NCBI RefSeq assembly: GCF_021730395.1
Contig: NW_026463358.1
Span: 1 to 64,000 of the forward strand
Source of the DNA: Mercenaria mercenaria
Taxonomy: Eukaryota > Mollusca > Bivalvia > Venerida > Veneridae
Reading direction: 5' to 3'
DNA length: 64,000 nt
Position 1 is the stretch's first letter; each line of letters opens with the position of its first letter. Position numbers and translations under genes: made by a program. The notes under the pieces are model-generated. The model was not told the DNA's origin. It saw only the letters and a program-made list of their open reading frames with translations, and searched no databases. This document shows, piece after piece, positions 35,033 to 45,825 of the stretch.

Positions 35033-35119
35033 GAGGTTATCCTTCAGTATATGTATTGAAACTGCAAGATAAGATATAATATTTAAACTTAAATAAGTCT
35101 AAAAACTGTTTTTATCAAC

Positions 35120-37021
35120 TTAAAGGGAAGTCCTATAGTTTTTTATGCGCATCTTTCTGCGCAGCCGACACTTTCTATGGGAAACTAAAGTGAAGTCAAC
35201 ATTTGTTGAAACATGTGACAGATAATCTTAAATATGAAGAATCTTGAATGAAATAACATTTTTGATAAGTTTTATCAGTAATCAAATGTAAATACTGGTT
35301 TATGTTGTATTGACAAGTATCATGCCTGACAGGTATCTTGCCATTTTTGTGGTTGTGTTTTCACATCGCATTTAAGTACAAAGACAATGTTGTTCATACA
35401 ATGTAAGACAATTGACTTAGTAATGATCAGACAATATCACCATTCAGATTACTTAGTATTCAATTAAAGAAAGAATTAAGAATTTTTAAAACTTTTTTTA
35501 ACTTCTAGCAGATATACGTGTAACCAATTTGGTCAAGTTCAGGTCATTTTTTCGTCTAAATGGGTGTTGTATTCAAGCGGTCGTAACATGAAATTTAGCC
35601 TGGTGACCCATACCTTTTTAGCCATTTTCATTTTCACAATACAATTGTTTATACACAAGGATAACAGGAAAAAATTCTATGAAACAATTTTTTTGAAAAT
35701 TTAAAAAATATATTCTGTACTACGAGTATTTTTTATTGGAAAAAGTTCACAAAAGTGAATATGAAACCAGGTATTTTCCCATTTGCACGCATCATTGTAA
35801 TGATATTGTATTACAAACATGACTGTGATATGAAATAAGTATATAATAAAATCTGTAGAAAGAATAAACCTTACTGTGCTGTCTTTATGCGTACTTTGGT
35901 TGGTATTTATAACAAGAGCGCCGCCAAGCGGGGCAATATACGCCCGAAGGGTTACACCAGAGGATGGGAGCAAAATTTAAAGAACTTGACTGTTGAAGCC
36001 CAAAGCACAGGAACAACAAAAAGGGAAAATTCCACAAAATATTCCTACCAGGTAAAGTTATCTCAAAATACATCTGAAAATTGGATGTACCATCCATGTT
36101 GTAACACAGAAAAATGGTCTCGGTTTTTCCCTACGGCCATTAATAAAAATTTTAAAATAAGCTATTGATAGTAACAAAAAAGGGAAGTAATACAAAAAAA
36201 ATATTGTAAGAGAACAAAAAAGGAATCTGCCAAATAAAAACAAGAGCACTGCAATGCAGAGCAATATACACAAAGCAAAGTCATATATGACGTTTGACCC
36301 CTAAGTGTGACCTTGACATTGAAGCGAGTCATCCAAAATATGCGCTCTGCATGTCGCCTTAGTGTGATGAACATTTGTGCTAAGTTTCTTTGAAATCCTT
36401 CAAGCAGTTCAAGAGTTACAGAGCGGACACAGCAAAGTCATATATGACCTTTCAGTCCTAAATGTGACCTTGACCTTAAAGCTAGTCATCCGAAACAAGC
36501 GCTTTGCATGTCGTCTCAGTGTGGTGAACATTTGTGCCAAGTTTCTTTGAAATCTTTCAAGCAGTTCAAGAGTTACAGAGCGGACACGAAACACACTCAT
36601 ATGACCTTTGACCCCTAAGTGTGACCTTGACCTTGAAGCTAGTCAACCGAAACAAGCGCTCTTCTGCACGTCGTCTCCGTGTGGTGAACATTTGTGTCAA
36701 GTTTCTTTGAAATCCTTCAAGGGGTTCAAAAGTTACAGAGCAGACACAAAATTGCTAACGGACGGACGGACGGATAGACGGCGTCATAACATAATACGTC
36801 CCTTCGGGCGTATAAAAAAATCAGAAAATTATGAAAATGTTGAAAAATCGCTATCAGTTTCAGCAACAGTCGGTGTGTTCAAAATAATTTTTCACAAAAA
36901 CAAGGCTGGGGACCCCTTGTTTTTATTTGTTTATTGCTTTCTGCACAAATTTTCCTATCATATATGTGAATTTGGAAAAAAAAATCTATGGAAGGAAAAA
37001 AACTATAGGAATTCTCTTTAA
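35120..37021. mobile_element. TTAA-flanked DNA element, copy 1, with nested insertion
   Basis: Ends are inverted repeats: TTAAAGGGAAGTCCTATAG on the left and CTATAGGAATTCTCTTTAA on the right, with TTAA at both edges (35120-35123, 37018-37021). Apart from a nested 905-bp insertion it is colinear with 61592-62549. TTAA flanks are the target choice of piggyBac elements; there is no transposase, so it would be non-autonomous. Several frames inside are open by chance only. Confidence 0.85.
35911..36815. mobile_element. Capped tandem-repeat element nested in the TTAA element
   Basis: Left end AACAAGAGCGCCGCC and ATACGCCCGAAGG (35911-35951), right end CCTTCGGGCGTAT (near 36803-36815), preceded by (GGAC)n. 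A second, similar terminus (AACAAGAGCACTGC, 36239) suggests one capped element inside or joined to another. From 36275 there are three units of about 155-165 bp (GCAAAGTCATATATGAC, GTGACCTTGACCTTGAAGC, GTGGTGAACATTTGTG, CAAGTTTCTTTGAAATC, AGAGTTACAGAGCGGACAC). The TTAA copy at 61592 shows the empty site (TTGGTATTAATAAAAAAGC). Target appears to be TATA or TA. Confidence 0.85.
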
Positions 37022-37126
37022 TGAGTGTTTCTTTTTAATCATAGGAAAATATATTAAACTGATCAAAAAAAAGTTCCATGTTATAAACACTATTCCGTTT
37101 ATGTAGACGTTAAAATCTACACTGCT

Positions 37127-38355
37127 GTGGCAATGAACCCCGTGACAAGAACAATTTTGCTCCTCGTCACACTGATCAGAAACAAATTTCACTTTATCAC
37201 AACTTTTAATTTTATTTATTTTTTTTTTTTTTACTTTTCTAAAGATCACTCTCCAAAACACTTTACTCCAAACATCACCTTTAATAACCCTTTTCTAACA
37301 CTAAAATCCACTGAACTGAATACACTTTTAAATCTCCAACTTTTTAACACATAGCTCTAACTTTAACTTTTATCTTTCCTAACAAAAACCTGAACTGAAC
37401 TAACATAATCTATCCGCAGCTCTATTTATACTTTCAGTTGGCGCCAAAAATTACATAAACGCCAAAACTGGCACCATAACAATAACAGAAAGAAATGCTC
37501 ATAGAAAACTTTTAGAAAATCAAGAAAAACGTGCTTATTCTGTGAGCAAAATTTAGTTACATAAGATTTTCCCGCCAAAATATCCGGAGCATATTATAAC
37601 AAATATTTACAGTGGCATAAAATCCCGCTTAAATTCCGGAGCATAAGGAAAAAAATACATAAATATCGCGTTAATTCGTTAATTCCAAGCCCAGGAATAT
37701 TACATAAGTTAAAGGTAAGAAACATAAAAAAATAACATCCTCATTTCACTTGTAATCAGAAACACAAAATACCACTCTTTGAAAGAAAACATGTAAGTAT
37801 ATCATTACTTTATAAGTCTGATACAAATTATACTGAACTGGATACACTTTTAAATCTCCAACTTTTTAACACATAGCTCCAACTTTAACTTTTATCTTCC
37901 CTAACAAAAACCTGAACTGAACTAATATAGTCTATCCGTAGCTCTATTTATACTTTCAGTTGTATCCAAAAATTACATAAACGTCAAAACTGGCACTATA
38001 ACAATAACAGAAAGAAATGCTCATAGAAAAGTTTTAGAAAATCAAGAAAAACGTTCTTATTATGTGAGCAAAATTTAGTTGCATAAGATTTTCCCGCCAA
38101 AATATCCGGAGCATATTATAATAAATATTTACAGTGGCAAAAAATCCCGCGTAAATTCCGGAGCATAAAGAAAAAATTACATAAATATGACTTTAATTTG
38201 CGACATTCCCAGCCCAGGAAGTTTACATAAGTTAAAGATAAGAAACATAAAAAATTAACATCCTCATTTCACTTGTAAACAGAAACACAAAATATCACTT
38301 TTTGAAAGAAAACATGTAAGTATATCATTACTTTATAAGTCTGTTACAAATTATA
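37127..38355 (-). repeat. BEL/Pao 3' LTR with internal 522-bp duplication
   Basis: 37127-37675 matches the other LTR (45286-45825). The stretch 37311-37832 is repeated at once as 37833-38354 (CTGAACTGRATACAC, GATTTTCCCGCCAAAATATC, GCCCAGGAA recur 522 bp apart). The basic LTR would be about 706 bp. Transcription-related signals were not determined. Confidence 0.88.
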
Positions 38356-38477
38356 CAAAACACTGACAAAGTCATCTATGTTAAGTCTTTACCTAAGACA
38401 AAACAGCAATTCCCACATTAAATGTCCATGATTTGGTTAAATATGCGTATATAACTCCTATTTACTTTGTTCTGTAT

Positions 38478-38687
38478 AAAATAGAGAAATATGGAAACTT
38501 CACAGGTCGCTCAACACGACAAAAACGAAAATGTTGCAGGCTCGGTTTGATTGAGCCTGTTCATGGACGGTAGTGGAAATGCATGCTACCGTCCACGCCC
38601 TCTAGCCCCGGGTTGAGCAGAACTCAACATTTACACATGCTAAAAGTACAAAAAGCAATTTAGAGACATCCGCAGATGTGTTCAAAC
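38478..38687 (+). repeat. Family A fragment in the BEL/Pao element
   Basis: Begins at the unit start TAAAATAG, like the 13-kb copy, and runs 210 bp to GCAGATGTGTTCAAAC. Keeps the AGGCTC/GAGCCT, GGACGGTAG/CTACCGTCC and GTTGAG/CTCAAC hairpins perfectly. Confidence 0.85.
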
Positions 38688-38773
38688 TTTGTCAATAGTC
38701 ATAAGTTGACGTATCAGTACATACATATTCTTGAACGAGGATAATATCGTCACCTCGGTAAATGTAAATTTTC

Positions 38774-39335
38774 TCAAAATTGATCGTATGCACTAGTCTT
38801 ATTCTGCGAGAGTGGAGCATTTTCCTCGGAGTTAACATCCGAAATTACTTCGTCCTCAGAAATATCACTATAACAATCAGATTGAGGAGTGCTGGTTTCA
38901 CCCTTAGCTTCATTCTTTTGCTCAGGAGACCCTTTACTGACTAAAGATTCAATGTCATTTGCACTAATAGGACTATCACTACTGTCGTCTGGCGGATTAG
39001 CGTCCTCTGATACGATGTCAAGCACGCTATTATGTTCGCTAACATTCTCATAATACTAGAGTATTCGCTTGTACTTGTACCTAGAACCTTGTCACCTTCA
39101 ACTTTTGCTGCTAATGTTCTTCTTCGTGCATCATCCCGACTAAACTTGTGCACTGAACAGAGATGGTCAAACTAGAAGTTCCTTCTCAAGAATGTTGATC
39201 TACAATCTTGAACAACCATCTCCAGAATTTGCCAGAATTTTTTTCATCTATATGTTTGACTAAATTACGTTTATACTTGTAAGAACTGTTACAGGTATCG
39301 CAAAACAAACTTCTGTCCTTTTTCCATGTTATATG
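38774..39335 (-). other. BEL/Pao accessory block: finger-like and acidic stretches after pol
   Basis: Lies between the end of pol and the 3' LTR, where some LTR elements keep an env or other extra gene. The upstream piece (about 39195-39330) has a C2H2-finger-like pattern, LFCDTCNSSYKYKRNLVKH. The downstream piece (38774-39025) is acidic and serine-rich (DSSDSPISANDIESL; SDISEDEVISDVNSEE). I do not know a BEL protein like this. It is described as separate blocks of a broken element, with no claim that they form one protein. Confidence 0.45.
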
Positions 39336-39582
39336 AATGTGTTTATCTGTCTATAACTTGATAAAGAATGTGAACAAAATGTGTGCGATTATTATTATAT
39401 AGCAATGAAACGCACGAAAAGTCCGTGCTTAATCCTCTACTATGTATACAATGACACGACACTCGATAACAACACGCATCACTTCACTCTATACACTTTG
39501 CTCCGGTTTACTTGGTTACGGTAAACTGCACTTCACACTATGTTTTACTCCGGTTTATCCTTTGAATAAAAGAATCAACTTA

Positions 39583-40389
39583 TTATTCGCATATTTGCTT
39601 CATATTGGCTCTGGCAATTTCTGCTGCTCTTCGAACTGGTCTGTCATATTGCTTCAATTATGAAGAATTCAAGGGTTGATCTACATTTTCTGTGGGAATT
39701 TCAGTGTTCTCAGAAGAACTACTCTTGATCAGATACAGCAAGTAAAGAGGTCTTCTTAGAAATTTGCCACTCAGTAACTTGACTTTTGCTGATCTAACTT
39801 CACCATCTTTACTTCGTTTAACTTCAGTAATTCTTCCGATTTTCCAACAGCCGCGTGGCACATTGTCTTTTAACAATTCTATATCGTCTTTTTGCGGCAA
39901 GATAGATGACACAACCCTCCCTGCCTTGAGGAAAGTCTGTTTCCTTTCACGCAGGCAAATGAGATATTAATTTCTCCAAATAGTCCAGAAATCGTTTAAT
40001 ATTTTCTGTCCTATTTTTCATACCTGTAAAAGGTTTTGAAGTGATCTTTCTTCTGTTACATAATCACGATCATCGTTATCTCCATCAGAATCTGGAATTC
40101 CGGTTCTAGGGTTCAATGTCAAGAAATGGCCCGGAGTAAGCGACACAGTTGACTCTACGTCATTTTCAACATACACCAAAGGTCGAGAATTTATCACAGC
40201 CTCTATTTCCTTGATCATCGTTTGTATAAGTACCAAAAGCCGCCGACCTAACGATTTTCGAAGTGATCTTTTGACTAGGCCAACCAAACGCTCGTAAAAC
40301 CCACACACCCAGGGAGCTAATTCCACAATAGAGCGCCATTGTATTCCTGACGTTGAAACATAGGACTGCACATCTTCATTTCGAATCAC
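39583..40389 (-). other. BEL/Pao pol C-terminal part
   Basis: Block after the integrase core that BEL/Pao elements carry (DUF5641-type). Seen are INSRPLVYVEND, LTPGHFLTL, the chromodomain-like WKIGRITEVKRSKDGEVRSA and the closing tail RPVRRAAEIARANMKQ with its stop at 39583. Fossil with breaks. Confidence 0.8.
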
Positions 40390-40508
40390 TTTACACCATA
40401 ATTCTTCGAGTGTTGTGCTTGCAAGCTTGAACTGTGCATCATTGCCACTAAGAATTTCTACCGGAGCACCACGAAAACTGATGAACCTTTTAAATCCTAA
40501 AAATGTCT

Positions 40509-41780
40509 TCAGTACATATCCTGAAGCACTTCAAGATGAATACCCCGTGTAACCATACACGAGAACAAGCATATCCAAACTTTCCTCGGCCCTTCCGATG
40601 TCTTGATTTTAAGAGGACCAAGGTAATCAATTCCAGTTCTAGAAAAGGCACATGACTCTCGAACTCTTGAAGATGGTAAAGGTGCCATAATGGGCATTCT
40701 GTATGGTCCTCCCTCGTGTCTTCGACATATTAAACACATGCGTAACACTGACTTTACTGCAGAGCGTCCCTGTGGTATCCAGTACTTATTTCTTACTCTG
40801 GCAAGTGTTTGTGATACACCAGAATGCAGAACTTCCCTATTTGTTCTTTCTATAATAATATCCGTTAATCTTTCCTTTCTAGGTAACAGTATTGGTCTCT
40901 TGGTGCTTTCAGTCAAAGCCGAGTTCTCTAGTCTCCCTTTACAACGAATCATACCGTTACCATGCACAAATAAACCAAGCTGTGTCTGCAGATTCTTCAT
41001 TTGTCTACCACTGGATCCGTTTGCTTCGGTAGGGTAATGTTTCCTTTGAATGTGCTTTATCCACAGATTACTTGCCTCCTCTAGTTCCGAACTGGTCATA
41101 AATTCCTTTTGCACATGTTGTTTCTTTAACATTTTTATGAATCTCATCACAATAACAGTCACACGTAATAATTTTGTGAACGATGAAAATCTGTTCAAGT
41201 TTATATCAAACGGTGTCTCGGGAATCTTGTGTTGGTCCTCGCTTTTCTCGTTAGTGTTTAACAATGCCGTGGCTTCGTGTGTCACTTCATCATTTAGAAG
41301 TCTTGATCTTGAATCATTGTCGGTTTTCAACTTCTTGGAATTTTCATTCATTTTTTCAGGACCGTACCACCAAAGTCTGTTTTCATTTAATAACTGTGGA
41401 GTGGTTCCTCTGGTTGCGACGTCGGCTGGATTTTCCTTAGTATTTATGTAACTTGTTATCAAATTGTCAACACTTTTGATTTCAGATACTCTGTTTTGTA
41501 TGGGCAAGTCCTTGTCACTATTTATCCAACACAATTCTGTTTGGGAGTCTGTCCATAGGTACATGTTTTTGATTTCTTTCTGCAATTGTGTTTTCACAAA
41601 GCGCAAGCAACGAACACCAATTAGAATGGCCAGTAACTCTAACTTCGGTATTGTAAGTGCTTTAACCGGCGCAAGTCGAGTCTTTGCAAATATTAGACTT
41701 GTCTTTGCTCCTGTAGCACACTCTTGTTGGAGGTAAATGACGGTAGCGTATGCAGACGTTGAAGCATCACAGAAACACAA
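40509..41780 (-). other. BEL/Pao RNase H and integrase part
   Basis: The longest open frame of the fossil. It starts in an RNase H-like domain (FCDASTSAYATVIYLQQ; WTDSQTELCWI), passes a spacer, then an integrase zinc-binding region (HSGVSQTLARVRNKYWIP; CLICRRHEGG) and the start of the integrase core (FSRTGIDYLGPL; WICLFSCMVTRGIHLE). Confidence 0.9.
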
Positions 41781-41822
41781 GAGCTTTAAAGTACCGTCCT
41801 GTTCTTCACGTCCCTTAATGTA

Positions 41823-42700
41823 TCAAGTTATTTTGTACTTTGTGATGTCTTGTAAATCCTGAGTAATAGATGTCCACCTTTGCCGAATGCTATCGTCGTT
41901 TATCACATCATCCCATCCAAATCCTTTGCTCCATAATTCTTGTAAGAGCATCTTTCCCCGTAAAGTCACCGGAGCAAACATTCCTAAAGGATCGAAAACA
42001 GAGGCAACTTTCTTAAGAATACTCCGTTTAGTGAGCACGTCGAACGGAGCAAAGTACTTTGGCGGTTTCACAGCGATTGTATCCTTTTTAGAGTCCCATG
42101 TGTAACCAAGTACATGCATGTCTTTGTCTTCTGCACGATCTTTGGTTGGCATAAATTCGTTTACTTTTGCGCTATTCGACAACCATTCTCGCAAATTCAT
42201 CGAAGCTTTGTTGAATGTAGACTTCGACGTCAGATAAAGGTGTATGGCTTCTTCTTCACTTGATGCTCCGGTAATAATGTTATCCACATATATGTCTCCT
42301 TTCAACTTTTCTGCTATACCTTCACCATATGAGTCTAAATGAGCTTCTATTGTAGCTCCGAGTAAAAACGGGCTAGAAATCACTCCGAACGGAACTCTGC
42401 AAAAACGGTAAGTCTCGATGTTTCCGGAACTTAAAGATTGGGAATGAATATCCCTCACCCACATAAATCTAGTTACATCTCTCTGGTCTTTTCGTAGGCC
42501 AATTTGCAGAAATGCCTTTTCTGTATCCGACACGAGTACTACTTGTTGAGTCGAAATTGCATTAGAAGTCCACACTAATCAAGGCCCCTATAAAGGCATT
42601 CGTTTAGACTTTTACTGTCTTTCACCAATTTTGCCGATGCGTCATAGACTATTCTTAACTTTGTAGTAGTCTTTTGCGGTGTAATGACCGCGTGATGGGG
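41823..42700 (-). other. BEL/Pao reverse transcriptase part
   Basis: RT palm with the BEL-type sequence DTEKAFLQIGLRKDQRD, the FGVISSPFLLGATI block and a YVDN box in place of the common YVDD. A segment typical of BEL/Pao after RT (peptidase A17-type family) follows, with SVFDPLGMFAPVTLRGK and WDDVI. Confidence 0.92.
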
Positions 42701-42774
42701 AATATAATGTACTATCCCATCTAAATCTGAGGCATCCACCTTTTCAATTATGCCTTTACTGAGCTGATCTTGGA

Positions 42775-43960
42775 TTACTTTATCAACTTTTCAAGATGAT
42801 CGGGTTTATCTTTCATTTTCTTCAAACACGACTTGAGCCTTCCATAGGCTAATTCTCGATTGGTTGGTAATTCGGGAATCTCATCCTTCCACGGCCAACA
42901 AACTTCATATCTTTCGTCTTCAAAATGTATGCTCTCTTTGAATTTATCCATGGCAAATCCGTTATCACACTTGTTTACCTTGTCGGCAATACCGATCTTC
43001 TCGATATTCCAAAAATCCTCTAAATCAGTCGATGTCTGCACTTCACTATCTATGCTTTGAAACAAACTTGTAGGTACCCTTTTGGACTGATACGTAAGTG
43101 TCAACATACTTGGAATATCACAATTTTCCTCAGAATCTTGTATCCTGCCTGTCAGAATCCAGCCTAGCTTTGAACTTAAGAGATAAAGTCCTGGAAGAAC
43201 CTCTATTTTGTGTTGCAATATCAAGTCAAGGTAGTAGCCATTTCCGATAAGCAAATCAACACTCGATGACTCATTTTCACTTGCGAATGTATCTGCTAAA
43301 TCCAAACTGTCCAAGACATGGTTGAGACTGCCAATAACTGAAAGGTCAAGCGTTTTTCTATGTATCTTTCCACTTATTACAGGAACTATGCTGGCATCTA
43401 TTTTCATGTATTCTCCCTTGTTCAACTTCAAACAGAGAGACATCTGTGAGGTTCTTATAGTGCTAGACTGACTGTTTCCAAAGGTAACTACATTTAACTC
43501 CTCTACTCTGTCTGTCTTTAGTCCTAGTCCTAGAAATATACGTTAGTTGCGAACCATAGTCTAAAAATAGTCTCGTTTTAACAGAATTTTGCTATCCGAC
43601 TTCTTTACTTCAGTTGTAGCAGTTTGCATTAAAACACTCTTGCCGATTGACACCATGGCGTTTTCGCTTGAAACCTCGTTTGACTCTGCAAGAGAATTTG
43701 TTCCCTCTGACAAGCTCATATTTGTTGACTCAGAAGTAGCCTTCTTCTTAAAACGAGTTGGACACAGACTGCGATGATGCACATTGTATACACCACAATA
43801 TACACAAGCTCTGTTAGATTTACACTCCTTTGCAGTATGACCAGCCTTTAAACACCGATAGCAAGATCCTTTTCTCTTTTGTTTTCTTGCTTTAATTAAT
43901 TTATATTTCGTACACTCAACACTCCAATGTTTCTTCTGACAAACTTGCAGACTTCAGAAC
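42775..43960 (-). other. BEL/Pao zinc knuckles and protease-like part
   Basis: Around 43760-43890 two knuckles, CYRCLKAGHTAKEC and CVYCGVYNVHHRSLC, mark the end of the gag part. The following block (42775-43443) matches the DUF1758 retropepsin-like region by its order and by the pattern DLLIGNGYYLDLI and TKLGWILTG-like LSSKLGWILTG. Confidence 0.8.
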
Positions 43961-43981
43961 AAGCTTTGGCTCCACTAGGTC

Positions 43982-45147
43982 TTAACTAGAGCTACCGGAG
44001 TTAATCATCAGAGACTCTGTCGTGCTGTTTGATCTGCCAGTAAAATTACCATAGGATCTATTAAAATACGCTTTGCCTCTTTGGGTTGGCTTGCTCTCAG
44101 ACTGGTGTTCATTGATCGAACTTTGAAACGAATTAGATCTTGATCCATCTACATGGTATTCTGTCTTTTTCTTTGAGTTTTCTCGAGCGACTATGTAACC
44201 ATGCAACTCCGATATCAACTTATCAACCGTCCAGTTTTCGTTTGCTCCCATCAAGAATTCAGTCCGGAGCAAAACCTTCTCTGGTAACTTCGTGCGAATC
44301 ATCGGCACAAATACATGTTGATTAGTATTTTCACCAAGCACTTCCAAATTTCGAATGTAATTCTCCACACTATCCAGAAATTCTTTCAAACTATCTACTG
44401 TATTCACTGGGTTCTTGATATTCAGTAAAGCTCTATAATCTCCTGCTTTTTCCCATATCTATCATGGAGGATCCCTATGGCTACAGCATAATTCTCGTTC
44501 GACAAAGTTAAACCAGCAATGGATCGTTTGGCCTCACCTCCAAGCTTGCTTTGCAAGTACGTGAACTTACCTATATCAGATAAATTAGTGTTTCTATGAA
44601 CTGCACATTCAAAGGCGTCCCAGAACTCACACCACTGTATTTTGTTACCGTAAAACACATTCAAGTCTAATTTGGGAAGTTTAACTGAACTCTTATGAGT
44701 ACTTTCTGTTCTAGCTATGTGAGCAAAGAGCTTACATTGTTGCTCACTTTGTGACTCCATTAGTCTTTGCATTTGCTCCTGAACATGCACAAGTCTGTTT
44801 ATTTCTGGTGACGTTTCTTGGGAATCGTTTGCGGTATTAGATACACTTTTCAAGCTCAAACTTTCTTTCAATATATCAAGATCAATGATACAATTCTCTA
44901 CTTCGAAATTCAACTGGAAATCCTCATCAATAGCAGTGTCTAGAAATTCAGGATCACTTTCTCCGAGACATTCAATTAACTTGTTCATTTGTGTGACCAA
45001 CTTCTCAGAGTAAGATTTTAACAAAGTAGTTGACTTTTGAAGAATTCTAGAGAACTCATCTCTATCAAATGTACTTACATCACTCCGAAGCAAGTTTTTC
45101 GCATTTGAAATTTCCTTGAGTAGCACATTCCTATACCTCGTCCTCAC
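43982..45147 (-). other. BEL/Pao gag-like part
   Basis: A DUF1759-type block: an N-terminal coiled-coil region, then KLPKLDLNVFYGNKIQWCEF, FTYLQSKLGGEAKRSI and LHDRYGKKQEI, followed by SVENYIRNLEVLGEN and FVPMIRTKLPEKV in the next piece. This order is diagnostic for BEL/Pao. Confidence 0.88.
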
Positions 45148-45285
45148 ACCTTTAGTAGACGAAAGCCATGTCTAATGTCTACTGTGACAAACTCACCTCC
45201 AGAATAACTTCCACAAATATTGTTCCTTTGTTAGTTTATATCATCCCAAGTATCCGGTTTGCGGGACCGTCTGAATGTAGCGAAG

Positions 45286-45825
45286 AACCCCGTGACAAAA
45301 ACAATTTTGTTTCTCGTCACACTGATCAGAAACAAATTTCACTTTTACACAACTTTTAATTTTCATTTCATTTTCCAAAGATCACTCTCCAAAACACTTT
45401 ACTCCAAACATCACTTTTAATAACACTTTTCTAACACTAAAATCCACTGAACTGAATACACTTTTAAATCTCCAGCTTTTAAACACATCGCTCCAATTTT
45501 AACTTTTATCTTTCCTAACAAAAACCTTAACTGAACTAACATAATCTATCCGTAGCTCTATTTATACTTTAAGTAGGTGCCAAAAATTACATAAACGCCA
45601 AAACTGGCACTATAACAAAAATAGAAAGAAATGCTCATAGAAAACTTTTAGAAAATTAATAAAAAAGCGTGCTTATTCTACGAGCAAAATTTAGTTACAT
45701 AAGATTTTCCCGCCAAAATATCTGGAGCATAAATTATTATAACAAATATTTACGGCATAAAATCCCGCTTAAATTCCGGAGCATAAGGAAAAAATTACAT
45801 AAATATCGCGATAATTTGCGGCAAC
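45286..45825 (-). repeat. BEL/Pao 5' LTR, outer end missing
   Basis: Shares GAACCCCGTGACAA, CACACTGATCAGAAACAAAT, ACCAAACATCAC-type blocks and GATTTTCCCGCCAAAATATC with 37127-37675. Similarity stops near TAAATATCGCG, about 150 bp before the LTR end seen in the other copy. Only one unit of the 522-bp segment is present here. Confidence 0.88.

Larger units (their letters stand above)
37127..45825 (-). mobile_element. BEL/Pao LTR retrotransposon fossil
   Basis: A large minus-strand element with recognisable LTRs on both sides and almost all coding parts between: gag-like block, zinc knuckles, protease, RT, RNase H, integrase and C-terminal domain, then an accessory block. LTR pieces look only a few percent apart by eye, so it is not ancient, but the coding region carries several breaks and the outer end of the upstream LTR is missing. 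A family A fragment has inserted near its 3' end (38478-38687). No target duplication can be read because one end is lost. Confidence 0.93.
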
